This document shows positions 35,994 through 46,895 of a stretch of 64,000 nucleotides of DNA, piece by piece; the first letter of the stretch is position 1; each line of letters begins with the position of its first letter. The stretch spans positions 42,851,172 to 42,915,171 of the forward strand of contig NC_058339.1 of assembly GCF_905475395.1 (NCBI RefSeq). Reading direction: 5' to 3'. The notes under the pieces are model-generated. The model searched no databases. It had not been told where the DNA came from and saw only the letters and a list, made by a program, of their open reading frames with translations. Origin of the DNA: Chrysoperla carnea. Its lineage: Eukaryota > Arthropoda > Insecta > Neuroptera > Chrysopidae. The position numbers and the translations under genes were made by a program.

Positions 35994-38900
35994 CTAAAAT
36001 ATAATATTTTTAATATTTTTGAATGAAATAATTTTGAAAGACGTTAATAAAAAGTTCGATTCATGATGGGAATTAATTGAACTATTTTTATTACGTGTAG
36101 AATATGAGACGCCCTGGAGGAAATAATACTGCCATATCAAGCTAACGTAAAGGAATTTAAGAAAACTGGCCACTGTGGGCGCTCACTATCTAACAACTCT
36201 AAACCTGGGTGATATGATGAAAATATTTTAGAAAATAATACATACTAAATTGAGACTTATCTTCACTGCTTAAATTTTTCTCCACAATGGTAAGGCGGTT
36301 TCTTAATTGACTGCATTCATGTTTTGATTCTTCTAACCTTCGTTCTGTCTGTCTTAACAACAGCCAGTTTTCATGATTTTTCTTTTCCATAACAGATATT
36401 TGACTCTTTAAGCTGACTTCTTGATCTACAATTTCATTTCTCAACATTTCATTCTGTGTTCTAAAATTAAAATTTAAAATTTAGCTATTATTTATGATTC
36501 AGAAATAAAAAAAATATACTTGTAATTTTGAATTTCCTCTTGCAAAAGTTTTATTCGTTCGACAGTAGAATTGGCCTGTCCTTGATTTTGTGACCATAGT
36601 TCTTCATGTTTCGCTAATTCCCTGTGAAAAGAAGATTTTTTTAACAATTGTAAAAATAAAAAAATTAGTTAAATATGAATCATTAAAATAAGAAAACGAA
36701 TCTAAAAAAAGTCTTTATATTAAAATGTACCGAAAATAAAAAAAAGTTAGTGGGGAAAACTGATTTTAAATATATTTTTGAATATAGAGTTTGTGAAGGT
36801 TCATATTGCATATAGCTAATTGAGTTTGCCGTTAACACTCGTCGATCGGCACCTCAACGAAGTTGATATCATTTTTTGTTCGAGCGATATCAATCAGGAT
36901 AAGATTTAAGAAAATGCTCGCCTGACTCGAAATGGTTCGACCGAATGTTATGAAATTCTTTTCAGATCATATTGCCATTAATACGCATCGATCGACACGA
37001 CGTCGATATCATATTTTGTTCGGGCGATATCGACGTCGATATCATATTTTGTTCGGGCGATATCGACGCCGAAAAAAATCTCTACGGACGTACGTACTTA
37101 CACACACACACACACACACACACATACTTCTCAAAATTAGTGTTAATGCCTTGTTCTAGCCATGAAACGTAAAGATATGTAGAAAATTTCGATTTCGAGA
37201 ATCGGACCCATTACAAAACCTTCCTATAGTAGAAAGTTAAAAATGCAATAAGCAATAACACATGCAACTATCGTTTCTCCAGAAACCAAACAGAAATTAT
37301 TTTTCAAATTATCCTGTTATGTTATTTCTTAAGACTTTATATTAGGTTAGTATAAACAAATTTTAAGAAACACTTACTTTTGTAACTGGGTTTCTTTTTC
37401 TTTAAAATATGCAGATAGAACTTCCAATCTTGTTTGAGTTTCAATTTTTTCTTTTTCAACATTCTGTAATTGTGAGTGTAAATTATCTTTCTCAGCCACC
37501 ATTTGCGTTAATTGGTTTTCTATTGTTTTTTTTCGTTCAATTTCAGCTTCCAATTGTTTGATTAATAATTCTTTTTCTGCATTAACTTCTTTCAATTCGG
37601 CACGTATATGAGTATTATCAATTATACTTTCAACACTATTTTCGCCTCCTTTCTTCGATTTTAAATTTTCTTTTAGCAATAAAAATTCATTTTCTTTTAC
37701 ATTTAAATCATGTTGCAATTCCTTTGATAATTGTCTAATTTGATTCAATTCATTATTCTTTTCATTAATTTCTTGATTTTTTTCGTTAATTTCTTTTTCT
37801 AATTGGGTTTTTAGCATCGTTATTTGTTCATTTAATTGTGTTTCTCTCGTATATGAATCTTCTTGTAATTTGGTGAAATTTACAACTAAGGAATTTAGTT
37901 CACTTGTTAATTCGGTAATTTTTTCTTTTGCGATATTTAATTCAGCTAATTTAGTTTCAAATTCTTTTGCTTTTTCATTTGCTGATACAGTCATTTCAGC
38001 GATTGTTAATTGTTGATCATTTAATTGTTTCTGTAAGTATTCCAAGCTCTCCTCCACTAAATTACCGCTTTGTTGTGAGCTTAAATATTCTCCAAGCATT
38101 TTATTTAATTCTAAGCCTGCTTCAGTTGCTGTTTCTAATTCCCGTTCTAAATTCACATTTTGTTCCTCTAATTCAATTCTCAATCGATTCGATTCTTCAA
38201 GTTCATCCCGTAGTTTTTCTAACAAAGATATTGGAGCTTCCGCACCTTGTGATAATTCCAATTCATTTCGTAATATGTTTTTTTCCTTGTTACTATTTAG
38301 TAGAGCTTTTTCTAATTCATTTATTCGTTTAACTAATGTTCCATCTTGGCGTAGTTTTTCAATATAATAATATCCTAATGTGAATATAAGGACAGTAATA
38401 GCTGTTATAGTCAAATAAATAATAATTCCATACGTGGATTCAGGAATTTCAAACTCTTGTAAGGAATAGATGTTTTCTGAATTGGGATTTTTACAAACGA
38501 ACTCTTCTTTTTTTGAATACACTTCTTCGTTATCACCTGCAAAAAAGTTGTATGGGAGAAAATGAATAAACGCTGGAAAGTATGACTGAGCCATTTATTT
38601 TGAATGCGACCTAAGCTCATTTTTTATACAAAAAAATTGTTTGTTTTTGGAAATGGATTTAGGTCACTTTCAAAATAAACGGTTCAACTGTAAATTGTTG
38701 AGAATTTTAATAAAGACTTAGTACTATACCAGTACTTCATAATGGCATGTATTTTTAAATGTTGAACACGGTTTTTAGAAACTTTAGTTAACTTGAATCT
38801 TTAAGTTCGCTCATATTGAAAACGAAAAATCTCACGGAAATAAAATATAAACCAAATTCAAGAACAATAAAAAAAAACTTTTAGTAATTAATATCTTTTT

Positions 38901-41900
38901 AATTACATAAAATGAATTAATAAAAGTACAAATTCAGTGAGAGCATTTAAAAATTTCTAAAACGGAAATTCAAATTTTTATACGGACGTAACATCATAGT
39001 ACGGGCTTGTCAAATTTGTTGACATACTGTATGATATTAATTACTTACATTTTATGTGGTATTTCATTAAATTATACTATTCTACGGCTTTTTATTAGAA
39101 AAATTAATAATAACGAGTGTAAATTCTATGTTGTAAATTCATTTTTTAAAGTAAATTATACATTGAACTGTCAAAAACTGACAAATCACGTACTTATACG
39201 TCATCAACAGAGAGCGCCAAAAAACTGCGTTTAAATATCTCAAAATTATAATGTATTCTGAAATTTTTTTTTTTACACTTAAATACAGCATTTTTAAGCA
39301 ATATTTATATTTTTTACTTTGTTATAACGGTGTAGACAATGAATTAAAATATAAAAAAAAATACATGAATATTCCCTATTAGTTAAGCCTTAGTAAAGAG
39401 ATAATCATTATAAGCGAATTCCAATCAAAAACCAAGATTCTCTCTACATATGAAGGGATATGAATGGATATAAGAATTGTATTAAATTACTTTAACCTAC
39501 CTATAATTGACCGTGATTCAACATTACTGAAATCGGAGCCTGAGGCAAGCTCTACTTCAGGTTCTTTAGATTGATAAATACCAAAAAATTCATAAACAGT
39601 TGTAAGAAAATCAGCTTGTTCTAAATTCACATCCGACATTACATCACTTATACCATTTTCTTCAGATTTTATTAAAACGTTGCCATTCGAGTTTTCAGTC
39701 ACTACATTGCTATCACTATTTGCATTATCTAAATTTGGAACTTCATTCTTCTTTTCGTCGGAATCCATAACAAAATTTTCAAAATGGAAGTGCTCCTCAG
39801 ATTTTGTAATATCTTCTTGTGAATTTTCTAAATGTTTCTTTGTGTTACTCTCAATATTATTAGTTGGTAAAGCATTATTTAGTTGGTCTAAAATATTAAT
39901 GGAATTAGGAAACTGATGAGAGTCAAATTCGTTTGGTGAATTTGAAACATCTACTCCATCCGAAGCTATGTGTTGTCTGTCGGATGATAAGTTTTCAACT
40001 AGATTATCCGGTTGCTTTTCCGAATTTGAAACATCTACTCCATCCGAAGCTATGTGTTGTCTGTCGGATGATAAGTTAACTAGATTATCCGGTTGCTTTT
40101 CCGAATCACTTCCAGTAGGATTAGCATCATGTTGCGAATCTTGTTTATGGGACAAAATGGAATCGTCTATTATTTCAGGAGATAAAATCACTGTATCTAC
40201 AGAAGGTTGTTGCTCATTTTTACTTTCAGAAATTTCCTCTGGCTTATATGAATAGGCTGTTGTATTATCAGTGGTTGTTTCTATTGTTTCAGAAGAATCA
40301 AATGGTCTAGGATCATTTATACTGTCTATCGTATTTGAATTAGGATTAACTTTCATTGAAGACGAATATTCGACAGATTCAATGACATTAGGAATATTTA
40401 CTTTAGAATCCAGTGATATATCATTATTAGATACGCCAACAGTTTCATCATGTTTTACTTTTGAATTATCTTCCGAATTTAATGCGCTGTCATCGGTAAA
40501 TGTGCTCGCATTTTCATCAGATTTAACTTCAGAATTATCGTCCAAATTTGTTACTTTGCCATCGGTAGTTGTTTCTGTGTTCTTAACTTCATCAGATTTA
40601 ACTTCTGAATTAATATTTAACAGCGGGTTTTTAATCTCGGAATTGTCCTCCTTTGTTTCAACGTTAGAATCACCCGAATTTGTCATATTATTTACTAATT
40701 CTTCAAGAGGTTCCTGTTTTGAGTTATCCACAATACTTTCAGATGATACTTCCGATGAAGATTTTACTTCACTAACTTTATCATGTTCACTAGTAAGAAG
40801 TTCCGACGCATCCGCAGACGGTTCTGGGGATACAGTAACATTTTTATCGATTTCAGTAATTGATTCCGTTTCCTCTTTGAAATTATTACTTTCGGATTCT
40901 AAATTGTTTTCTATGTTAGCATCATTAAAAGTGGAGTTTTCTTGAATATCAGCATTGTTTTCAATGTCACTTTGTTTGAATGTTGCATTATTAACTTCAT
41001 CACTATGGGCTAAATTTTGTGTTTCAATAGATCTTAAATCACTTTCTATATTTTTAGAGTCTGTTTCGGATTTCGACTCGAAATTTTCTTTTGCTATGGT
41101 TTCACTTAAAGCTTCAGCAGAAGTTTCCTTGTTTTCATTTTTCATATCACGAACATCATTATATTCCAGATCCCAATCTTCTTCTTCATCCTCGTATTCA
41201 TTATTGGATATAAAATCTGGTTTATCTGTAAATGTAGATTCCACAGAATTTTCTGTTGGTGAAATTATGTTATCTTCTGGGTCCAAATATAATGTTGTAC
41301 CATCAACGACTTCGTGAGGTGAAAGAACATTTTGTGGAGTAGGTATTTCATCAGTAATTCCAGCTGGAATATCCGTTTTAATTGCATTTTCAGAATTACC
41401 TTTTACGGGGATAGCAGGAAACAAATCATCTGGAATATTATACGGAACTTTCACGGGCGGTATTTTGTGAATTAATCTCACTTCTCTTAAAAAACTCGAT
41501 GGAGCATAACCTCTTTTTCCGTTAAATTCAATTCCCCAGTGGTTTTCTTCGGATCCCTTCAATTTACTAAATACTTTAACTTTCATATTTTTTGCAAACG
41601 ATAAAGAATGTAAATTTGGTGCATTATAAGTTAGTTTAGTAACCGCTTCTGACAATGGTCCTACAATTAAAAATTTACAATTAATCGTATACAAGAAAAA
41701 TTTATTTTTACAACTTCGTATCATTAAATTTCTTCGTAATTTATACACTGTTACCCAAATAAAATTAACCAACAAATATTTACTTAATAAATATGGAAAG
41801 ATTTTTTATTATTACCTGAACATTTTGGATCAGTACAATATTTAAAATCTTCACTTGAACATAAATAAAATAAATTACAAATAAAAATTACAAATAATAA

Positions 41901-41921
41901 TATAGAAATTATTTTTTGCAT
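35449..41921 (-). CDS. Tango1: Tango1, transport and Golgi organization protein 1 (MIA3-like), six coding exons, 1428 aa
   Basis: TANGO1 sits in the ER membrane at exit sites, binds bulky cargo such as collagen through its luminal SH3-like domain, and recruits COPII through cytosolic coiled coils and a proline-rich tail. The spliced product shows this plan: signal peptide (about 1-22), CTDPKC then an SH3-like domain (about 29-105, with WGIEFNGKRGYAP), a long acidic Ser/Asp/Glu/Asn-rich luminal region (to about 755), a membrane segment (about 791-813, YGIIIYLTITAITVLIF), coiled coils (about 815-1247), and a proline-rich tail with PPPPPPP runs (from 1248). The exon lengths 106, 2160, 1159, 102, 215 and 545 nt sum to 4287, an exact multiple of three, with canonical splice sites. 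The length is close to the fly protein. Exon 2 contains a tandem duplication, and intron 3 contains a repeat element. Confidence 0.92.
36246..36460 (-). CDS. Tango1: Tango1 exon 5 (coiled coil)
   Basis: The acceptor is TTTTAATTTTAG at 36461. The frame TQNEMLRNEIVDQEVSL runs to NLSSEDKSQF, where a donor (CAATTTA then GTATGT, 36245) ends it. The frame beyond the donor is intron read-through. Confidence 0.87.
36520..36621 (-). CDS. Tango1: Tango1 exon 4 (coiled coil)
   Basis: The acceptor is TCTTTTCACAG. The 102-nt exon encodes KELAKHEELWSQNQGQ and on to LLQEEIQNY, continuing the coiled coil in phase. The donor is TTACAA then GTATAT at 36519. It is too short to be seen as an isolated open frame; it was found by splice sites and phase. 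Confidence 0.85.
36840..37245. repeat. Repeat insertion in Tango1 intron 3
   Basis: Contains three repeats of a block like GATATCATATTTTGTTCGGG, the last two being an exact tandem duplication of about 32 bp near 37000-37065. A (CA)n tract follows, then AATCGGACCCATTACAAAAC. The block GTTCGGGCGATATCGACG is internally near-palindromic. It lies wholly within intron 3 (37377-36622). The family is not recognised. Confidence 0.6.
37100..37124. repeat. (CA)n microsatellite
   Basis: About 12 uninterrupted CA units within the repeat in Tango1 intron 3. Confidence 0.9.
37378..38536 (-). CDS. Tango1: Tango1 exon 3 (membrane segment and main coiled coil)
   Basis: The acceptor is TTTTTTGCAG at 38537. 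The exon starts GDNEEVYSKKEEF, passes through a hydrophobic segment with GIIIYLTITAITVLIFTLGY, and then has over 300 residues of heptad-type Leu/Glu/Lys-rich coiled coil. The donor is ACAAAA then GTAAGTG at 37377. Confidence 0.9.
39501..41660 (-). CDS. Tango1: Tango1 exon 2 (SH3-like domain and acidic luminal region)
   Basis: The acceptor is TTAATTGTAG at 41661. The exon begins GPLSEAVTKLTYNAP, carries the SH3-like fold (KVKVFSKLKG, NHWGIEFNGKRGYAPSSFL), and then about 650 residues rich in Asp, Glu, Ser and Asn with no Cys-rich module, as expected for a disordered luminal stretch. It ends at ATTATAG then GTAGGT (39500). The apparent open frame upstream of 41660 is intron. Confidence 0.9.
39938..40102 (-). 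repeat. Tango1: Tandem 84/81-nt duplication inside Tango1 exon 2
   Basis: Positions 39938-40021 and 40022-40102 are nearly identical and in frame, encoding two copies of SEKQPDNLV(E)NLSSDRQ plus HIASDGVDVSN. They differ by one codon (an added Glu). It lies in the disordered acidic luminal region, where length change should be tolerated. Confidence 0.9.
41816..41921 (-). CDS. Tango1: Tango1 exon 1 (signal peptide)
   Basis: The ATG at 41921-41919 opens MQKIISILLFVIFICNLFYL, a classic hydrophobic signal sequence, then CSSEDFKYCTDPKCS. The CxDPKC motif is typical of the insect TANGO1 N-terminus. The donor is TTCAG then GTAATA at 41815. One base carries over into exon 2. Confidence 0.85.
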
Positions 41922-41984
41922 TTTGGAAATAAATAAAAATCAAATTTGCATGTTACTATCTCACATCGGCCACATCACCTGAAA

Positions 41985-41996
41985 TCACACTGAATA
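41985..41996 (-). promoter_or_regulatory. Tango1: Candidate Tango1 initiator (TCAGTG)
   Basis: On the minus strand TTATTCAGTGTG matches the arthropod initiator TCAGT, about 70 bases upstream of the Tango1 start codon and about 140 bases after the poly(A) signals of the next gene. No clear TATA box. Confidence 0.35.
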
Positions 41997-42138
41997 ATGA
42001 CAGTCAATTTCAATGTACAATACGTTAATCATTAATGACAATGTTTTTATGAAAAATACATAATTTTTATGTATTAAAAAGGAATTGATAACGGGATTGA
42101 AAATAAAAATATAAATCAAAAATTAAAATAAATAAAAC

Positions 42139-42148
42139 TTTATTTATT
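42139..42148 (-). promoter_or_regulatory. Overlapping poly(A) signals of the small gene
   Basis: Two overlapping AATAAA hexamers on the minus strand, 106 bases after the TAA of the 75-aa gene and before the Tango1 promoter region. Confidence 0.5.
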
Positions 42149-42253
42149 TTTAAATAATATCAATCATTAAGCTACACAATTGTCACAATATTTACAAATG
42201 CTGATGTTTTCAGTGATGTCTTCGGTTTTAAAAAAAATTCATTATATTTATCG

Positions 42254-42547
42254 TTACGTCATTTCTCTTAACTAAAATACAAATATTAATTAAACACAAA
42301 TAAAAATATTTAAAAATGAAACAATCGATGGAAATACCTGTTTTATTTCTATTTCTAACGCTTGACATGCATCCCAACTTTTATATAAAATGTTTTGCTC
42401 CAAAATAATGTCTGTAAAACCAATGAGTTCGCCTTTTTTATTTATTATTACGTTTTTGCCTTTCTTGAGTGTTAAAGCATTGGTATCATTAACGTTTTTT
42501 TGGAAATAATCATTACTGTATTTTGCAATTGCATCTTTTGCTGCCAT
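42254..42547 (-). CDS. Small two-exon gene of unknown function, 75 aa
   Basis: Exon 1 (42547-42338) starts at ATG in good context (CATCATGG) and encodes MAAKDAIAKYSNDYFQ through CQALEIEIKQ. It ends in a donor, ACAG then GTATTT. A 66-bp intron ends TATTTTAG at 42272. Exon 2 adds LREMT and a TAA (42256-42254). Two overlapping AATAAA signals follow at 42148-42139. Start context, donor, acceptor, stop and poly(A) signals all agree. The product is small, mixed-charge and soluble, without signal or membrane segments; a helical tail (LYKSWDACQALEIEIKQLRE) could form a coiled coil. I do not recognise the family. It ends about 150 bases upstream of the putative Tango1 start site, same strand. Confidence 0.6.
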
Positions 42548-42599
42548 GATGAAATACAGTTTATAAAAATGCGATTTATGTTGGTATAGAGAGTAAATT

Positions 42600-43320
42600 G
42601 TTTGGGTAGAAATTAGTTTTTTTTTTTCAATTAAACTTTGTAAACAAATGCTTCTCTCATTTTTTTAATGATTATTTCAAATTTATTTGAAAATAATAAA
42701 AACGCTATTAGAAACGTACGATTGATTATGACAGGTATTTTTTTAATCTATCTACTCGAAAAAGGTTCTTCAACTCGATCTATTATGTATTTTATTGTTA
42801 TGATGAAGAATTAGCATGAACAAACATCGTACAATTATTTTATTAGAGAAATAAATACTCAAGATATTAAAAAAAAAAAATTATATAAAATATGCAGCCC
42901 ATCAAATAATGTATTTACACGTCAGTTATTAATTATATTATATTTTTATAATAAATATTATGGTGGTTACTTCCTTCATGAGACGACTTTTCCAGTTCAA
43001 TGAGAATAACTACATCAAGCAACTTTTTAGTTCACTGTATAACTCAGTGACCTGCTTCTATTTGGTTTAAGTCTCAGACAGTAGTTCAACTGTTGTACAA
43101 TAGGGTGCAATAGCTGTACCAAATTTAGTCTTAATATTTTAATCTAAATGAATAAATAGCGTAAAATATATCAACTTAGAAAAATCTATTTTTTCAAATA
43201 TGGAATATAAAATTAAAAAATGAAGGAGTTAAATTATGGAAAATAATCTGTAGATGTAAATTAAATATGTTTTTAATATATGGGTGATAAAGGTTCTGAG
43301 AAAAAAATAGATAATATTTT
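42600..43320. other. Intergenic between the small gene and U6
   Basis: AT-rich spacer. It should contain the promoter of the minus-strand small gene near its left edge and the U6 distal elements at its right edge. No distinct motif recognised. Confidence 0.5.
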
Positions 43321-43323
43321 AGT

Positions 43324-43364
43324 ATTCTCACAAGTGACATGTTGTTATTTGATTACTATATATA
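43324..43364 (+). promoter_or_regulatory. U6 promoter: TATA box and candidate PSE
   Basis: A TATA element (CTATATATAC, about 43356-43365) lies 25-30 bases before the U6 start, the spacing used by Pol III snRNA promoters. The proximal sequence element would fall near 43327-43347 (CTCACAAGTGACATGTTG). I do not know this species' PSE consensus, so that part is positional. Confidence 0.6.
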
Positions 43365-43387
43365 CTTAGTGGTTGTCCCAATTAAAC

Positions 43388-43404
43388 GTACTTGCTTCGG
43401 CAGT

Positions 43405-43444
<40 letters not shown>

Positions 43445-43494
43445 GGCCCCTGCGCAAGGATGACACGCAAAATCGTGAAGCGTTCCACATTTTT
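43388..43494 (+). ncRNA. U6: U6 spliceosomal snRNA
   Basis: U6 is the catalytic snRNA of the major spliceosome. The sequence is intact: the 5' stem-loop GTACTTGCTTCGGCAGTAC, the invariant ATACAGAGAAGATTAGCATG including the ACAGAGA box that pairs with the 5' splice site, the GATGACACGCAAA region containing the AGC-proximal U4/U6 pairing segment, and the 3' end GTGAAGCGTTCCACA followed by six Ts. Relative to fly U6, the 5' stem has a paired change (GTTC/GAAC to GTAC/GTAC), so the helix is kept. With TATA box and terminator present, this looks like a functional gene and not a retro-pseudogene. Confidence 0.96.
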
Positions 43495-43495
43495 T
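43490..43495 (+). terminator. Pol III terminator (T6) of U6
   Basis: Six consecutive Ts at the end of the U6 sequence, the usual RNA polymerase III stop. Confidence 0.9.
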
Positions 43496-46116
43496 GCCAT
43501 TTTCAAACTTTATTTGACAAACTAGGATGTATGATGAAAATTGTTTTTGTGTTAGAAAACATAATATTGTTTACCTAGAACTCTTCAAATGAAATTAAAA
43601 TTTTCTTAAAATGCAAAAAAAATGGATCTGTAGGTCTAGGCGGTAGGGACACTCAATTGCGGCTTGACTCAGTATTATTTAATATTTTAATCATTTTAAA
43701 ACCTTAATAAATGGCTGCCACACCATAATCCCCTTAAAATTATGTCCATTGCCGCCCATCCATTTTGGATTTCGAAGATAATGATTTAGTTGGACAGATC
43801 TTTAAGAACGAAAGAAAGATCTCAATGACTTTTACACTTATGAATATTGCGAAATACAAGCCTAGCTCCAAAAAAAATTTTTGTATCTCCTCTAACTTAG
43901 CGACTTAATCAAATGATTCTAAAATTTGATAAAACTGAAGAAACCAGGAAACCAGGAGAAAATTATTTGGAATTCGACATGTTAATTTGAGGAACACTTT
44001 ATTAACGACAAAATTTTTATATTAATGCCCCAAATTACGTGGAATACCATATTAACTGTTCAGATTTTCACAAATGAAGTAAAATATATGCTACAACTTT
44101 TACTTCTAGGGTGAATAAATTACGATATTTAAGCTGTCAAACCAAAAGGTATGGAATTAGGAGTGTTCTGATTTTGTTAACTGGAAACGGAAACCTAAAA
44201 AGTGATGTGCACATTTTTGTGCAGTCTTACGCATTTTTATTATATGTAGGTATAGGAGGATTATCTTTGTACATAATGTTTAGTTGAAAATGCGTAGTCG
44301 TTTTCTTACTAAAAACTTCAGTCTTTACGGTTTGCATTTAAGGATTACAGATAGTAAATAAATTTAGAGGTGCTTGATATTATCGAAACACTTAACCACT
44401 GGTGGGCAACGGTTACTCTTAGAATAACTCGGCTCTGCAGGTAGAAGTAGATACTCTCATGGAGTATCATCCATCTTACTTCGTAACATACATACAGTAC
44501 ATCATCCATCTCATTTTGGATCATCCCTCTTTTGCTAAAAGTCACTCAGAGCACAACAAAGTCAAAGTCTGGCCAGCTACGCATTTAACTCTCCACGTCT
44601 AATTCCAAAAAGACAAGTGTAATGTATTTCGATTCAGGTAATAGAATAAAATTATAGTAAGTATTTATTCTTCAGTTAATTCGAAACCAAACAAAATACT
44701 AGAAACCCTTGGGTCACCTCTCCCGGATATTATTTGATAATAAATCAGAAAAGAGGAAATTAAACTTGTTTACCATATAACAAATAGATACCTATAACCT
44801 TTGTTACATTATTTTAGTATTTAATTTTGTAAAAATATTTCTGCCTACAAATCTATAGAGAAAACTAGAATTATTCGAAACAAATATCTACTAAGACAGG
44901 ATGGATAAGAAGTCATTAATTTTCATATGTATCTGTCTGTTATGTATATACAGCCCATCATGACTGTATTAAAATAAATACTGTATTAAATACTTTTCGA
45001 TTGACAAGATTTTATTGTATTGTAAAAGTAGGAAATAATTGTTTTCCCTGAGTCTCTCTACTCATATATGACTAATTTTAAAGCTGGGGGCGTTCAATTT
45101 AAAATATCTACAGTTAGATTGTCAGCTATAGTGACAGAAAAAAGAATCAATCACGGAGCCAAAAGCTGCAGAAAAATGAATAAAATTACATGGATAAAAC
45201 AAATTAATGCATAATCAAAAATTAACATTTATTTGTGAAACAACGAGAACAACTTTTTACAGTGTCATTCATTTTAAAATAAGGCAAGACTTTTCCATAT
45301 AAAACAATTTATTAACAGACGGTTTTCTCATGTTGAAACTTTAACATAAAAAATCTTAGTTAGTAAAAAAATATCTCCAATGCTTACAGTTTCCTCAACT
45401 TTTGCACAATGATACGAGTTGTTCGCTTACTAGGACAATTAAACTGGCCCTATATTCTTCCCGTAAAAGTCTATGCACAGTTGAAATGAATAATTTTAGC
45501 GTTGAGTGTTAGTTAAACTTATGTCGTAAATTGAAGGTTTCAAACTAATATTTAACGTTTGAAGCAAGTGATAGTATTCACAGTATTCTAATTTACAGAG
45601 TTGCAAACATAGGAAACTGAAATTGGATCACCCTTTATTATTATTATAACACATGCTCATTGTTTTAATAGAAAGTAAAAGTTTTTGGTTAAGCTTCTAT
45701 AGGAGGATTCACTCCTCTTTTATGCGCACGACTTAGGTGTATTTAAAGAAAAAAAAGTCAACTTTAAAAAGTTTGTCCTCAGATCGAAATCGAATCTCAG
45801 CAACGATCGGGTCAAAGTAGCGGAAAACGACATCACAGTTGATAGTTGTTGATAAATAGTTGAAGAGATGAAAAAAATTATCCACCATTTTAATCGTTGG
45901 CACTAATAAAATCGTTTAGTCTTTCGTATTTTATGCAATAAAGTTAAAATAATCCACTACTGATAAGAAAATAAATTGTAAGAGAATATGATTTTAGACC
46001 ACCTTATATAAATAAAATGTAATTTAAGATATTATTAAACGATTGTTTAATACTTTATTAATGCTAAATGTGTTCACTTTTTAGTTTATATATTATATCG
46101 TTTTCATTTATATGTA
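43496..46116. other. Intergenic, no supported gene
   Basis: Mostly AT-rich sequence. ACCACTGGTGGGCAACGG near 44395 resembles a hAT terminus, but no partner was found. Nothing else recognised. Confidence 0.55.
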
Positions 46117-46124
46117 CACTACAT

Positions 46125-46887
46125 CAGGGATGGCCAAATTTCATATTGATAAGATCTCCTTTTTATTTTCAGCTTGTGTTACGATGGGCATGGCATAAGT
46201 GCAGTTTAAATGCGGATGGATGGGGAGTATATAAAGTAATTCCGAAAGGTAATAACTAAAAGTTAGATTTTTCGATACATTTTCAATTTGTTCGTATAAA
46301 TGAGTGTACTGAAGGGAGGGTATGTCTCTTGGACTGGGATTTATCATTGAATGAGTGGGATAACTATGTGTTTATGCCAAAATACTCTTGAATTTATAAA
46401 ATTTTTATGTAACAATTGGCTTTCTATCCGACCATAAATTTCATTTATAGCCCCTCGTGGTTCAAATACTGAATAAATATGCTAAAAAGGCATAGTATTA
46501 TGGTTAATAATTTATTTTTAAGACTATACTTTCACAATCTTTTTGGGGGTTGAAAATTTATCTCGAAAGACTTTTAGACCTATTTTTGTCAATAAATCAT
46601 TAACTCGCGAAAATTTTCCTCGTACTTAAAAACTACGAGTCCAAGATAATTAACACAATATGAGAAATTACTCTGCGGTAATTGGCAGAGTTCACCAACA
46701 AAATTTAAAATTGTTGGTTTAAAAAATTATGGGTCAATCATAATATCATAGAGTTAGCTGGGAAATATGTTGGCCATCGGTTGTAATTTGTCTATCGTTG
46801 ATGTTGATTCGGCACAACACATTAAAAAATACATCGCTAGCGAAATACCAAAGTCCAAAATCGAGTTAGACTTGTTGGCCATCCCTG
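46125..46887. mobile_element. hAT-type non-autonomous element, 763 bp, with target duplication
   Basis: The terminal inverted repeats are CAGGGATGGCCAAATTT on the left and, inverted, CAGGGATGGCCAACAAG on the right. The flanking octamers CACTACAT (46117-46124) and CACTACAC (46888-46895) match at 7 of 8 positions, as expected for the 8-bp duplications of hAT transposons. No transposase frame is evident inside. Confidence 0.8.
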
Positions 46888-46895
46888 CACTACAC

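Noticed and set aside
37100..37124. Telomere-like or regulatory repeat
   Set aside because: It is a plain CA microsatellite within an intronic repeat.
37967..38332. 121-codon plus-strand frame opposite the coiled-coil exon
   Set aside because: Antisense to a clear coiled-coil coding exon. Its hydrophobic composition is a by-product of the Glu/Lys codons on the other strand.
40271..40945. 224-codon open frame on the plus strand opposite Tango1 exon 2 (and similar ones at 39968-40255 and 40955-41317)
   Set aside because: These are antisense shadows of a Ser/Asp/Glu-rich coding exon. They read as Ser/Leu/Phe-rich protein with no domain, and the real gene is on the minus strand.
41661..41775. 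N-terminal extension of the exon 2 frame (MLVNFIWVTVYKLRR)
   Set aside because: The intron 1 acceptor lies at 41661, and exon 1 supplies a proper signal peptide in phase, so the extension is intron sequence.
44395..44580. hAT-like terminus ACCACTGGTGGGCAACGG
   Set aside because: No matching inverted end or target duplication found nearby, so an element cannot be delimited.
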